The notes below the pieces were generated by a model. The model was not told where the DNA came from. It searched no databases and was given only the letters and a program-made list of their open reading frames with translations. DNA of 64,000 nucleotides from an uncultured Steroidobacter sp. (GTDB lineage: Bacteria > Pseudomonadota > Gammaproteobacteria > Steroidobacterales > Steroidobacteraceae): assembly GCA_938008435.1 (NCBI GenBank), contig CALLKK010000010.1:176535-240534 (forward strand), read 5' to 3'. Each line of letters begins with the position of its first letter. Positions within the stretch are counted from its first letter, which is position 1. This document shows, in pieces, positions 34,417 through 43,371 of the stretch. Made by a program: the position numbers and the translations under genes.

Positions 34417-36342
34417 ATGGCCCACAAATCCGAACTCATCGCTTCCGACATCCACGCGTACCTGAAGGCGCACGAGCACAAAGGCCTGTTGCGCTTCATT
34501 ACCTGCGGCAGCGTCGATGACGGCAAGTCGACACTCATCGGGCGCTTGCTCTACGAATCGAAGCTCATCTTCGAGGATCAGCTCGCGGCGCTCGAAGCCG
34601 ACTCCAAGAAAGTCGGCACGCAAGGCGGTGAACTCGATTTCGCGCTGCTCGTCGACGGCCTTGCCGCCGAGCGCGAGCAAGGCATCACGATCGACGTGGC
34701 GTATCGCTTCTTCTCGACCGACCGCCGCAAGTTCATCGTGGCCGACACGCCCGGCCATGAGCAGTACACGCGCAACATGGTCACCGGCGCATCGACGGCC
34801 GATGTCGCGGTCATCCTCATCGACGCACGCAAAGGCGTGCTCACGCAGACGCGGCGGCACGGCTACATCGTCTCGCTGCTCGGCATCAAGCACGTCGTGC
34901 TCGCGATCAACAAGATGGACCTCGTCGACTTCTCCAAGGAGATCTTCGACGCGATCGTCGAGGAATATCGCGTCTTCGCCGAGCAGGTGGGGCTCAAGCA
35001 CGTGGTGCCGATTCCGCTGTCGGCGCTCAAGGGCGACAACATGCTCGAGCGCAGCGCGCGCACGCCCTGGTACGACGGTCCGACGCTGATGCAATTCCTC
35101 GAAACCGTCGAGATCGAAGACGACGAGCAGGCCAAGCCGTTCCGCTTCCCGGTGCAGTGGGTGAACCGTCCGAATCAGGACTTCCGCGGTTTCGCCGGCA
35201 CGATCGCCTCGGGCACCGTGCGCGTGGGCGATGCCGTGCGCGCATTGCCGTCCGGCAAGCAAAGCCGTGTCGCGCGCATCGTCACTGCCGATGGCGATCT
35301 CGAACAAGCAGTCGCAGGGCAATCGGTCACGCTGACGCTCACCGACGAGATCGACGTGAGCCGAGGCGACGTGCTGGCCACCGCGGATTCGCCGCCGCCC
35401 GTCGCCGATCAGTTCCAGGCCACGATCATCTGGATGCACGAAGAGCCGATGCTGCCCGGTCGTCCGTATCTCATCAAAATCGGCACGCGCATCGTGACCG
35501 GCAGCATCACGACGCCGAAGTACAAGATCAACGTGAACACGCTCGAGCATCTTGCGGCAAAGCAGCTCGAGCTCAACGAGATCGGCGTGTGCAACATCAG
35601 CCTCGACCGGCCGATTCCGTTCGATCCGTACACGGAAAACCGCGAGATGGGCGGCTTCATCTTGATCGACAAGCTGTCGAACGACACGGTCGGTGCAGGA
35701 TTGCTCAGCTTCGCGCTGCGGCGCGCCGAGAACATTCATTGGCAGGCGCTCGACGTGAACAAGCACGCGCGCGCTGCGCTCAAAGGCCAGCGAGCCTGCG
35801 TCTTGTGGTTCACCGGTATTTCGGGCGCCGGCAAGTCGACGATCGCGAACTTGGTCGAAAAGCGCCTGCACGCGCTCGGCCGGCACACCTATGTCCTAGA
35901 TGGCGACAATGTGCGCCACGGCCTGAACAAGGATCTCGGCTTCACCGATGCGGATCGCGTCGAGAACATCCGGCGCGTCGCCGAGGTGGCCAAGCTCATG
36001 GTCGATGCGGGCCTCATCGTGCTCGTCTCGTTCATCTCGCCGTTCCGCTCGGAGCGCCGCCTCGCGCGCGAGCTGTTGGAGCCGGGCGAGTTCTTCGAGG
36101 TGTTTGTCGACACGCCGCTCGAAGAAGCCGAGCGACGCGATCCGAAGGGCCTGTACAAGAAAGCGCGCCGCGGCGAGCTCAAGAACTTCACCGGCATCGA
36201 TTCGCCGTACGAGATTCCCGAGCGGCCCGAGATTCACTTGCGCACCGCGCTCTCTTCGCCCGAGGAGGCGGCCGAGCAGATCTTGAACACGCTGCGCGAC
36301 GCGGGAATGCTCTACGTGCAGGACGAGCTGTCGGGTTTGTGA
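34417..36342 (+). CDS. cysNC: Bifunctional sulfate adenylyltransferase subunit 1/APS kinase
   Basis: A 641-residue fusion. The N-terminal part (1 to about 440) is the CysN GTPase: GSVDDGKST P-loop (31-39), DTPGHEQY and NKMD, then EF-Tu-like domains 2 and 3. The C-terminal part (about 445-641) is APS kinase: GISGAGKST P-loop (about 468-476), DGDNVRHGLN and FVDTPLEEAE. It couples GTP hydrolysis to adenylyl sulfate formation and phosphorylates the product to PAPS. The fusion is common in proteobacteria. Confidence 0.96.
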   Translation: MAHKSELIASDIHAYLKAHEHKGLLRFITCGSVDDGKSTLIGRLLYESKLIFEDQLAALEADSKKVGTQGGELDFALLVDGLAAEREQGITIDVAYRFFSTDRRKFIVADTPGHEQYTRNMVTGASTADVAVILIDARKGVLTQTRRHGYIVSLLGIKHVVLAINKMDLVDFSKEIFDAIVEEYRVFAEQVGLKHVVPIPLSALKGDNMLERSARTPWYDGPTLMQFLETVEIEDDEQAKPFRFPVQWVNRPNQDFRGFAGTIASGTVRVGDAVRALPSGKQSRVARIVTADGDLEQAVAGQSVTLTLTDEIDVSRGDVLATADSPPPVADQFQATIIWMHEEPMLPGRPYLIKIGTRIVTGSITTPKYKINVNTLEHLAAKQLELNEIGVCNISLDRPIPFDPYTENREMGGFILIDKLSNDTVGAGLLSFALRRAENIHWQALDVNKHARAALKGQRACVLWFTGISGAGKSTIANLVEKRLHALGRHTYVLDGDNVRHGLNKDLGFTDADRVENIRRVAEVAKLMVDAGLIVLVSFISPFRSERRLARELLEPGEFFEVFVDTPLEEAERRDPKGLYKKARRGELKNFTGIDSPYEIPERPEIHLRTALSSPEEAAEQILNTLRDAGMLYVQDELSGL

Positions 36343-36391
36343 CCCGATTCATCTGCCGGACCGTCATTCCCGAGTGACCATATTGAGCGCC

Positions 36392-37192
36392 ATGACGGAT
36401 CTAGCATCGCTTCTTCCCGAGGTCGCATCGATCGCGCGCCGCGCGGGCACGGCGATCCTCGAGGTGTACGCGCAAGAATTCAGCGTCACGAAGAAGGCGG
36501 ACAGCTCGCCGCTGACGCTCGCCGACATGCGCTCGCACGAGATCATCGTCAACGCGCTGCGCGCCTTGACGCCGCAACTGCCGATCCTGTCGGAAGAGGC
36601 GAGCGACATTCCCTTCGAGCAGCGCGCACAGTGGTCGCGTTACTGGCTCGTCGACCCGCTCGACGGCACCAAGGAATTCGTCTCGCGCAACGGCGAGTTC
36701 ACGGTGAACATCGCGCTCGTGGAAGATCACATGCCGGTGCTCGGCGTCGTGTTCGTGCCGGTCGAGGTCACGTTGTACATGGGCTCGCGTGCGGGCGGCG
36801 CGTTCCGCCAATCCGGCGCCGAGCCGGCCGAGCGCATTCAAACGGCACAACCTGCCGCCACGCCGCTGCGCATCGTCGGCAGCCGCTCGCATCGTGACGG
36901 CCGGCTCGAAACCTACCTGCCGCGGCTCGAACCGTACGAGCTTGTCTTCGTGGGCAGCTCGCTCAAGTTCTGCCAGGTCGCAGAAGGCCGCGCCGATCTG
37001 TATCCGCGCTTCGGCCCGACGAATGAATGGGATACGGCCGCGGCCCAAGCCGTTGTCGAAGCGGCCGGCGGCGCGGTCGTCACGCTCGATGGACGTCCGC
37101 TCCGTTACAACACCAAAGCCGACTTGCTGAACCCCAATTTCTTGGTCTTCGGGGACACTTCACGCGATTGGACGGCGCTGTTTCGGGGCTAG
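36392..37192 (+). CDS. cysQ: 3'(2'),5'-bisphosphate nucleotidase
   Basis: A 266-residue FIG-family phosphatase that hydrolyses PAP (and PAPS) to AMP, clearing the inhibitory by-product of sulfate reduction. Metal-binding motifs are EEASD (74-78 region), DPLDGTKEF and EWDTAAAQA. ATG 36392 fits the family start; GTG 36374 would add six residues. Position 49 bases after cysNC supports a shared transcript. Confidence 0.93.
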   Translation: MTDLASLLPEVASIARRAGTAILEVYAQEFSVTKKADSSPLTLADMRSHEIIVNALRALTPQLPILSEEASDIPFEQRAQWSRYWLVDPLDGTKEFVSRNGEFTVNIALVEDHMPVLGVVFVPVEVTLYMGSRAGGAFRQSGAEPAERIQTAQPAATPLRIVGSRSHRDGRLETYLPRLEPYELVFVGSSLKFCQVAEGRADLYPRFGPTNEWDTAAAQAVVEAAGGAVVTLDGRPLRYNTKADLLNPNFLVFGDTSRDWTALFRG

Positions 37193-37306
37193 CCGATTCC
37201 GCCGGCCCTCCGCATTTGTCTGACGCCCTGAGCCGCACACAGTGGGCTGCCGGGGCGTTTATCGCGAATATTCGATTTCCGACACCAAATCTGCGACGTC
37301 CCGCAG

Positions 37307-37335
37307 TTGCAGCCCGCTCTCGGCTGCTGTTAGAT
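37307..37335 (+). promoter_or_regulatory. Sigma70-type promoter of the leuA leader
   Basis: TTGCAG (37307-37312) and TTAGAT (37330-37335) separated by exactly 17 bp. The implied start of transcription is at or one base before the leader-peptide ATG at 37343. Confidence 0.6.
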
Positions 37336-37342
37336 TTCGTCC

Positions 37343-37423
37343 ATGCGTACGATCCAGCAACTGTTCGCCCTGCCCCTCCTCGGCAGCGAGCTGCTGCGTG
37401 CGCGCCTGCACCTGCGCCGCTAA
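37343..37423 (+). CDS. leuL: Leucine-rich leader peptide of leuA, 26 aa
   Basis: ATG 37343, TAA 37421. Eight of 26 codons are leucine (CTG/CTC), in the clusters LPLL, ELL and RLHL. It is the only such frame between the promoter and leuA and ends about 120 bases before leuA. CTGCGCC (37412-37418) and GGCGCAG (37424-37430) form a hairpin around its stop codon, as in pause structures of amino-acid operons. Leucine-dependent attenuation of leuA is the natural reading; leader peptides of leu operons are known. Confidence 0.75.
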   Translation: MRTIQQLFALPLLGSELLRARLHLRR

Positions 37424-37484
37424 GGCGCAGCACTCCTCTCCTCGCCGCAGTCGCGGCATCTCTCAAATCCGATTGGTTGTTCGC

Positions 37485-37509
37485 TCCGGCTCGAGCCCGG
37501 AACGGTTTT
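37485..37509 (+). terminator. Candidate attenuator terminator upstream of leuA
   Basis: TCCGG (37485-37489) and CCGGA (37497-37501) form a short GC-rich stem with a 7-base loop, followed by ACGGTTTT. A second hairpin, GGCTGA/TCAGCC (37512-37527), stands just before the leuA ribosome site. The terminator is weaker than usual, so translational control by the second hairpin is an alternative. Confidence 0.4.
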
Positions 37510-37540
37510 CAGGCTGATTTGTCAGCCGAGGTTCGTCAGC

Positions 37541-39232
37541 ATGTTGAAGGTACCTGCGACCAAGTACCGCCCATTCGCTCCCGTGGATCTGCCCGATCGC
37601 ACGTGGCCGAACAAAGTGATCAGCGCACCGCCTGTCTGGTGCAGCGTCGATCTGCGCGACGGCAATCAGGCGCTGATCGAGCCGATGAACGCCGAGCGCA
37701 AGCGCCGCATGTTCGAGCTGCTGGTGAGAATCGGCTTCAAGGAGATCGAAGTCGGGTTCCCGGCCGCTTCGCAAACCGATTTCGACTTCGTGCGCGAGCT
37801 CATCGAACGCAACCTCATTCCCGAGGACGTCACGATTCAGGTGCTCACGCAAGCGCGCGCCGAGCTCATCGCACGCACCTTCGAGGCGCTGCGCGGCGCA
37901 CCGCGAGCCATCGTGCATCTATACAACTCGACTTCGACCGTACAGCGCCGTGTCGTCTTCGGTCTCGATCGGCCCGGCATCATCGACATCGCCGTGCGCG
38001 GCGCGACGCTCGTCGCCGAGCACGCGGCACGCCAGCCGGATACCGAATGGATATTCCAATACAGCCCCGAGAGCTTCACCGGCACCGAGCTCGATTTCGC
38101 CGTCGAGATCTGCGATGCGGTGAATGCCGTTTGGCAGCCCACGCCCGCTCGCAAAACCATCATCAATCTGCCGGCGACGGTCGAGATGGCGACGCCGAAC
38201 GTCTACGCCGATCAGATCGAATGGTTCTCTCGCCACGTCGCGAACCGCGAGTCGATCGTGCTCTCCGTGCATCCGCACAACGATCGCGGCACCGCCGTCG
38301 CTGCTGCTGAGCTTGCCATGATGGCGGGCGCCGAGCGCGTCGAAGGCACGCTCTTCGGCAACGGCGAGCGCACGGGCAACGTCGACATCGTCACGCTCGC
38401 GCTCAATATGTACACGCAGGGCGTGCATCCGGGCCTCGACTTCTCGAACATCAACGAAGTCGCGCGCGTCGCCGAACATTGCAATCAGCTGCCGATTCAT
38501 CCGCGACATCCGTACGTCGGCGATCTCGTGTTCACCGCGTTCTCGGGCTCGCATCAGGATGCGATCAAGAAGGGCTTTGCCGCACGCAAGGAAGGCGATC
38601 TCTGGGAGGTGCCGTATCTACCCATCGATCCGCGCGATGTCGGCCGCACCTACGAGTCGATCATTCGCGTGAACAGTCAGTCAGGCAAAGGCGGCATCGC
38701 CTACCTGCTCGAGCGCGACTACGGCTTGCACCTGCCGCGCCGGCTGCAGATCGAGTTCAGCCAAGTGGTTCAGGCGGTCACGGATGCGACGGGCAAGGAG
38801 CTTTCGTCCGAGGAGCTGTGGCGGTTGCTCGAGAAGGAATATCTGTCGAGCGATGGCCCGTATGTCTGGCTCAGCCATCAGCTCGTGCGCGATGCGCGGG
38901 GCCGCGAGCATCTGACCCTCAAAGGCCGCTACAACGGTCAGGGACTCGTGATCAAAGGCTCGGGCAACGGCCCGATCGATGCGCTCATCGATGCGATCGG
39001 CTTGCCGATCGACGTGCTCTCTTACGAAGAGCACTCGATGAACTCGGGCAGCAACGCGCGCGCAGTGGCGTTCATCGAGATCACGACGCCGGCCCGCGTG
39101 ACGCTGTTCGGCATCGGGATCCACGAGAACATCGTGACCGCCTCGCTCGCGGCGGTGCTGAGCGCCGTCAACCGCGCCATGCGACGCGGTCTGATCACCG
39201 ACTCGATGCCGGTCGCGAGCGCGCGCGCCTGA
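37541..39232 (+). CDS. leuA: 2-isopropylmalate synthase, long (type 2) form
   Basis: Condenses acetyl-CoA and 2-oxoisovalerate, the committed step of leucine synthesis. The 563-residue protein has the DRE-TIM barrel start VDLRDGNQAL (36-45), the metal-binding HPHNDRG motif (about 245-251), the GNGERTGN loop and, from about 430, the LeuA allosteric dimer domain (INSQSG-like, SGNGPIDALIDAI). ATG 37541 follows CGAGG. Leucine feedback inhibition is expected from the C-terminal domain. Alone here; leuBCD are not in the window. Confidence 0.95.
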   Translation: MLKVPATKYRPFAPVDLPDRTWPNKVISAPPVWCSVDLRDGNQALIEPMNAERKRRMFELLVRIGFKEIEVGFPAASQTDFDFVRELIERNLIPEDVTIQVLTQARAELIARTFEALRGAPRAIVHLYNSTSTVQRRVVFGLDRPGIIDIAVRGATLVAEHAARQPDTEWIFQYSPESFTGTELDFAVEICDAVNAVWQPTPARKTIINLPATVEMATPNVYADQIEWFSRHVANRESIVLSVHPHNDRGTAVAAAELAMMAGAERVEGTLFGNGERTGNVDIVTLALNMYTQGVHPGLDFSNINEVARVAEHCNQLPIHPRHPYVGDLVFTAFSGSHQDAIKKGFAARKEGDLWEVPYLPIDPRDVGRTYESIIRVNSQSGKGGIAYLLERDYGLHLPRRLQIEFSQVVQAVTDATGKELSSEELWRLLEKEYLSSDGPYVWLSHQLVRDARGREHLTLKGRYNGQGLVIKGSGNGPIDALIDAIGLPIDVLSYEEHSMNSGSNARAVAFIEITTPARVTLFGIGIHENIVTASLAAVLSAVNRAMRRGLITDSMPVASARA

Positions 39233-39235
39233 GGG

Positions 39236-39529
39236 TCAACCGAAGAGCGTCGCGTGGATGCGGCGCTCGGCTTCGAGCCAGTCGTCGAGCTCGTGTCCGG
39301 GCGAAAAGTTGCGTTCTTCCGCGAGGAAGTACGCCGCCTTCGCGATCATCTCCTTGATTTCCTCGGGCGTTGGCATGGCCGTCAGCGCGGGCGCGGTCGC
39401 TTCGGCGGCCTGCGTCTTGCGCGAGCGCGACTTCTTCGGCTTCGCGGCGGCTGCGGCTTGCGTCGACGCTACGGCTTTCGCCGTTTTGCTGCGTGTCCGC
39501 TTCATCGGCGAATTCGGTGTCACATCCAC
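39236..39529 (-). CDS. DUF2934 family protein
   Basis: A 97-residue protein. The first half is Ala/Lys/Arg-rich and unstructured (KKSRSRKTQAAE); the second half is the DUF2934 helix pair: IAKAAYFLAEERNFSPGHELDDWLEAE. Proteins of this family are small and soluble and their role is unknown; the basic tail suggests nucleic-acid contact, an inference. An ATG at 39505 could be the true start. Confidence 0.8.
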   Translation of the reverse strand: MDVTPNSPMKRTRSKTAKAVASTQAAAAAKPKKSRSRKTQAAEATAPALTAMPTPEEIKEMIAKAAYFLAEERNFSPGHELDDWLEAERRIHATLFG

Positions 39530-39804
39530 TCTACGCCCTCCTCGATTGCAATCGTTCCGTGGTCAACAAGCACGGTGCGTGCCAAGCGCCGGCAAACGGC
39601 GAGCGCGCTGCGACAACGTGCGCTGCGCCCGCGTTCGAAGCGATTGTACGAACCGGCGAGTCGAGTTGAATGTGGGAAATTGAGTACGGGACCGGGAGCG
39701 ATCCGTAGGAATCGAGTGACGAAGCGTGTCGCTGCGTCACTCTCACTGCTACCCCGCAGTGCACGCCCGTCCGGGCGCGCACGAATCGGGTGCAACGCAG
39801 GCTG

Positions 39805-40290
39805 TCACTCGTGATGATGACCGCCGGGGCCGTGCACGTGGCCGTGCGCGAGCTCTTCCTCCGTCGCGGGACGCACGCCTTCGATCGTCACCTCGAAGTT
39901 CAGGTTCTGACCGGCAAGCGGATGGTTGCCGTCGATGGTCAACATGTCGCCCGCGACCTGCGTGACGGTCACGGCGCGCACGCCCTCGGGCGACTGCGCG
40001 TGCAGCTGCATGCCGACGTAGACGTTGTCGATGCCGCGAAGCGCGCGGCGCGGGATACGCTGCACGAGCGACTCATCGTATTCGCCGTACCCTTCGGCCG
40101 GGCTCAACTTGACGCTGATTGAATCGCCCACGCTCTTGCCTTCGAGCGCCCGCTCGAGGCCCGGAATAAGATTGCCGTTGCCATGCAAGTAAGCGAGCGG
40201 CTCGCCGCCGGCAGAGCTGTCGATCGTCTTACCCGCATCGTCGGTGAGCGTGTAATGAATGAGAACAACGGTATCTTGCGCTACTTGCAT
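39805..40290 (-). CDS. slyD: FKBP-type peptidyl-prolyl isomerase SlyD
   Basis: A 161-residue SlyD: FKBP domain (VVLIHYTLTDDAGKTIDSS, GNGNLIPGLERALEGK), the insert-in-flap chaperone domain (about 70-120, GNHPLAGQNLNFEV after it) and a His-rich C-terminus (HGHVHGPGGHHHE). SlyD folds proteins and delivers nickel. The C-terminal tail is shorter than in E. coli (196 aa). Confidence 0.94.
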   Translation of the reverse strand: MQVAQDTVVLIHYTLTDDAGKTIDSSAGGEPLAYLHGNGNLIPGLERALEGKSVGDSISVKLSPAEGYGEYDESLVQRIPRRALRGIDNVYVGMQLHAQSPEGVRAVTVTQVAGDMLTIDGNHPLAGQNLNFEVTIEGVRPATEEELAHGHVHGPGGHHHE

Positions 40291-40553
40291 GGGATCACCT
40301 TACGGATGCGGTGGGAGATACCCGCCAGTGTGCCCGATTCCGCTGCCTCATAACAGCGGCGCGTGTTCCTTTACCTGCGAAGCGCCTTCAGGTTTTTGCC
40401 ACAGGCTGTCCGAAATGCTCCCTGGCAGGGCGCCGCATCCCCGCCTTCACCGCTTGTCTGGTAGCGAATACCTCGCCTAGTGCGCCGATCCAACGGGGAA
40501 TATTCCGGCAAGCCATGGCCTTTGTGTAATGTATTGCCGTGCCGAGCACGAAC

Positions 40554-40569
40554 GCACGCACGTGCGTGC
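40554..40569. promoter_or_regulatory. Perfect 16-bp palindrome upstream of the YkgJ-like gene
   Basis: GCACGCACGTGCGTGC, ending 30 bases before the ATG at 40600 and just after a TGTAATGTATT stretch that could be a -10 region. Likely an operator or transcript-start hairpin. Confidence 0.35.
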
Positions 40570-40599
40570 CCATACCAACAATGTCCTCGGCGCGCATCC

Positions 40600-40944
40600 A
40601 TGAGCGAGCGGAGAATCATCTGGGGCAATCCGTGCCTGCAGTGTGGCGCTTGCTGCGCCACCTATCGAGTGTCGTTTTACTGGGCGGAAGCCGAGCAGCG
40701 TGGGCTGCCGGATTCGCTCATCGAACAAGTCAGTCCTTGGCACGCCTGCATGGCGGGTACCGGACAACCCGAGCCGCGCTGTCGCGCCCTCACCGGCAGT
40801 ATCGGCTCGTCCGTCTCCTGCCTTGTCTATGCACAGCGCCCAGAACCTTGCCGCGAGCTGCAACCCGGCGAAGACAAGTGCATTCGAGCGCGTTTCAAAC
40901 ACGGCTTGGGGCCGTTGGACGACGAAACGCCGCGGGCCGCGTGA
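40600..40944 (+). CDS. YkgJ-family cysteine cluster protein
   Basis: A 114-residue protein with the CxxCxxCC cluster (CLQCGACC) and later cysteines in PRCRAL, SSCLVY, PEPCREL and DKCIRAR, the pattern of the zinc- or iron-binding YkgJ family. ATG 40600 is used; the frame is open further upstream through a palindrome. It would bind a metal cluster, with no known reaction. Confidence 0.85.
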   Translation: MSERRIIWGNPCLQCGACCATYRVSFYWAEAEQRGLPDSLIEQVSPWHACMAGTGQPEPRCRALTGSIGSSVSCLVYAQRPEPCRELQPGEDKCIRARFKHGLGPLDDETPRAA

Positions 40945-40968
40945 GCGCGGCTCTTCTTGATTAATCGA

Positions 40969-42135
40969 TTACGTGCGCGCGCCGGAAATCGTGCGCGCCC
41001 TTCCGCTGGCATAACCCGCAACCCCCTGCAGTAAGCCGCAGACGGTCCAGCAGCCGAGCGGCAGCGCCCAGCCGCCTGAAATATCGTGCGCCAGACCAAA
41101 GAGCACCGGACCGAACGCCGCAAGCAGATAACCCATCGATTGCGACATGAGCGACAGCGACGCGGCTTGGTGGTGATCGGTCGAGCGTAAACCGATGAAT
41201 GCCAGCGCCAGCGGAAACGAGACGCCGGATCCAATACCCGTGAGCCCAAGCCAAGCGATCGTCCATTGCGGATACACGAGCAGCCCGAAGACACCCGCGG
41301 TGATCGCAAGGGCCGCACACACAGCCAACACGCTTTGATCGCGTCGCAGCGATAACAAACGCGGCAACGCCGCTCCGGCCACCATGGAAATAATCTGAAA
41401 GACCGTGATCAGCACGCCGGCCGCTGCCGCGTCGTAACCGGCATCCTGCATCACCGTCGGCAACCACGCGATCGCCACATAAAAAGTAAGTGATTGCAGG
41501 CCCATGTACGCAGTGACCTGCCATGCAAGCGGCGAGCACCAGACGGATCGCGTTGTCGACGTTGCGACCGGTACGGCAGGCGCTTGCGACTGAAGCGACA
41601 CACGCACCCAGAGCACCGCCGCGATCGCCGCCGGCACTGCCCAGACCGCAAGGGAGCTGCGCCATCCGCCTGGCAGCAGTCTTTCGAGCGGCACCGCCAA
41701 GCCCGATGCGACCGCGGCGCTCAACGCCAAGATCAGCGCATAAACCGTCGTGAGCGAACCGACCTGCTCGGCATAGTCGCGTTTGATCAAGCTGGGCGCG
41801 AGAACATTGCCGATCGCAATGCCCGCGCCGAGCACGAGCGTTCCCGCATACAGCGCGACGATGGATCCGCTCGAGCGCAGGACGATGCCTGCAAAGAGCA
41901 GCACCATCGCGACGGCGAGCGTTCGTTCGAGTCCGAAACGACGGCCGAAATGCGCGAGCGGCGCGAACGCCGCGAATGCGAGCAACGGCAGACTGCTCAA
42001 GGCGCCGAGCGCCGCGCTGGATAAGCCGGTTGCATCGTGAATGCTGCCGATGAGCGGGCCCACGACCGTGAGCGCCGGCCGCAGATTGAAGGCCAACAGC
42101 AAGAAGGACAGCAGCAGGAAATGTTTCGCTCGCAT
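40969..42135 (-). CDS. CynX/NimT-type MFS transporter
   Basis: A 388-residue major facilitator with 12 membrane segments. The N-terminal LLLAFNLRPALTVVGPLIGSI and the APSLIKRDY loop are typical of the CynX/NimT cyanate or nitroimidazole transporter group. ATG 42135 lacks a strong ribosome site, so the start is not certain. Convergent to the YkgJ gene. Confidence 0.85.
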   Translation of the reverse strand: MRAKHFLLLSFLLLAFNLRPALTVVGPLIGSIHDATGLSSAALGALSSLPLLAFAAFAPLAHFGRRFGLERTLAVAMVLLFAGIVLRSSGSIVALYAGTLVLGAGIAIGNVLAPSLIKRDYAEQVGSLTTVYALILALSAAVASGLAVPLERLLPGGWRSSLAVWAVPAAIAAVLWVRVSLQSQAPAVPVATSTTRSVWCSPLAWQVTAYMGLQSLTFYVAIAWLPTVMQDAGYDAAAAGVLITVFQIISMVAGAALPRLLSLRRDQSVLAVCAALAITAGVFGLLVYPQWTIAWLGLTGIGSGVSFPLALAFIGLRSTDHHQAASLSLMSQSMGYLLAAFGPVLFGLAHDISGGWALPLGCWTVCGLLQGVAGYASGRARTISGART

Positions 42136-42349
42136 AGAGGTCGATAGCCTAACGATGTCTGCGTGCGACCGGCTCAGTCTTCTGCGAGCCGCGATATCGC
42201 ACGCCGCGAAGGCGCGCAGCGTCGCAGCCTTGCAAACGCATGACGACCGCAGCCGACCGATTCGCCACCTCCTCCCACAGGTCACGACTCTTCAGCACAA
42301 CCTGCGGCAATCGGGGACGCACGGCGCCGGAAAGCACCAACACTAGCCC

Positions 42350-42377
42350 GTGAACACTTCCCGCTTGGACGTGAACA
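42350..42377 (+). promoter_or_regulatory. Direct repeats GTGAACA, 21 bp apart
   Basis: GTGAACA at 42350-42356 and 42371-42377, exactly two helical turns apart and on the upstream side of a TACAAT -10-like hexamer (42383-42388). A dimeric or tandem activator/repressor site for the five-gene operon starting at 42424 is plausible. Confidence 0.4.
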
Positions 42378-42423
42378 ATTGATACAATAGGATCGACCGC
42401 ACTAAGATTGCTCAGGAGCGGTC

Positions 42424-43371
42424 ATGAGCGCGCAATTGGCGCAAACCGCTGGTCGACCGGCGGTTGCGGTGCAGCCCGCACAGATGACATTCCGCTGTGT
42501 CGACGGCGTCACGTTGGTCGGGCATCGCTGGTCGCCTCCGAGGGCATCGGCCGTCGTGATCGTCAATTCGGCGACCGGCGTGCTCGCGCGCTATTACCAC
42601 CGCTATGCGAGCTTCCTCGCCGAGCACGACTTGGAAGCGATCACCTATGACTACCGCGGCATCGGCGAGTCGCGCCCCGGCAATCTTCGAGGTCTCGACT
42701 TTCGCTGGAGCGACTGGGGCACGAAGGACTTCGCGGCGGTACTTGTGAGCGCGGAGCGGATCGCAGCCGGACGACCGACGCTGGTCGTCGGCCACAGCAT
42801 CGGCGGCTTCCTGCCAGGGTTCGCGCCTGGATTCGAACGCTGCGCGGCATTTCTCAGCGTCGGCGGGCAGTTTGCCTATTACCGCGATTACGCGCGCGGC
42901 AGCCGCGCCAAGAACCTGCTCAAGTGGCACGTCGCGATGCCCGTGCTCACGGCGCTGCTCGGCTACTTTCCGGGACGCCGGCTCGGCTGGCTCGAGGATC
43001 TTCCCGCCGGCGTTGCATTCGAGTGGGCGTTTCGCCGCGCCCGTATCGAACAGAGCTTTCCCAAAGAACGGCGAGCGGAAATCGTGGCGCGCTTCGCCGC
43101 ATTTCGCGGTCCGCTGCTTGACGTCGCTGCGACCGACGATCCGTTTGCGACACCGGAAGCGATCGCACGCGCGCTGGCGTACTACGCGAACGCCGATAGA
43201 CACGTGATGCTGCTGGCGCCGAGCGATCTCGGCGTGACCCGCATCGGCCATTTCGACTTGTTTCACTCGAAACATCGCGACGGGTTCTGGCGGACGACGC
43301 TCGATTGGCTCACCGCACGCATTCGCGACCACCTGCCGCACGGAGAACGGTCGTATGGCTACGGACGCTGA
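42424..43371 (+). CDS. Alpha/beta hydrolase (COG4757-like)
   Basis: A 315-residue serine hydrolase: nucleophile elbow GHSIGG (Ser125), TYDYRGIGES for the preceding strand, an Asp in AATDDP and the late His in GHFDLFH. No signal peptide. First gene of a compact operon with GNAT, cupin, GST and a beta-hydroxyacid dehydrogenase, with gaps or overlaps of at most 17 bases. Substrate unknown. Confidence 0.85.
   Translation: MSAQLAQTAGRPAVAVQPAQMTFRCVDGVTLVGHRWSPPRASAVVIVNSATGVLARYYHRYASFLAEHDLEAITYDYRGIGESRPGNLRGLDFRWSDWGTKDFAAVLVSAERIAAGRPTLVVGHSIGGFLPGFAPGFERCAAFLSVGGQFAYYRDYARGSRAKNLLKWHVAMPVLTALLGYFPGRRLGWLEDLPAGVAFEWAFRRARIEQSFPKERRAEIVARFAAFRGPLLDVAATDDPFATPEAIARALAYYANADRHVMLLAPSDLGVTRIGHFDLFHSKHRDGFWRTTLDWLTARIRDHLPHGERSYGYGR

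Noticed and set aside
34315..35886. 523-codon open frame on the minus strand
   Set aside because: It lies antisense to cysNC, whose motifs are intact along the whole length; no domain in the antisense product.
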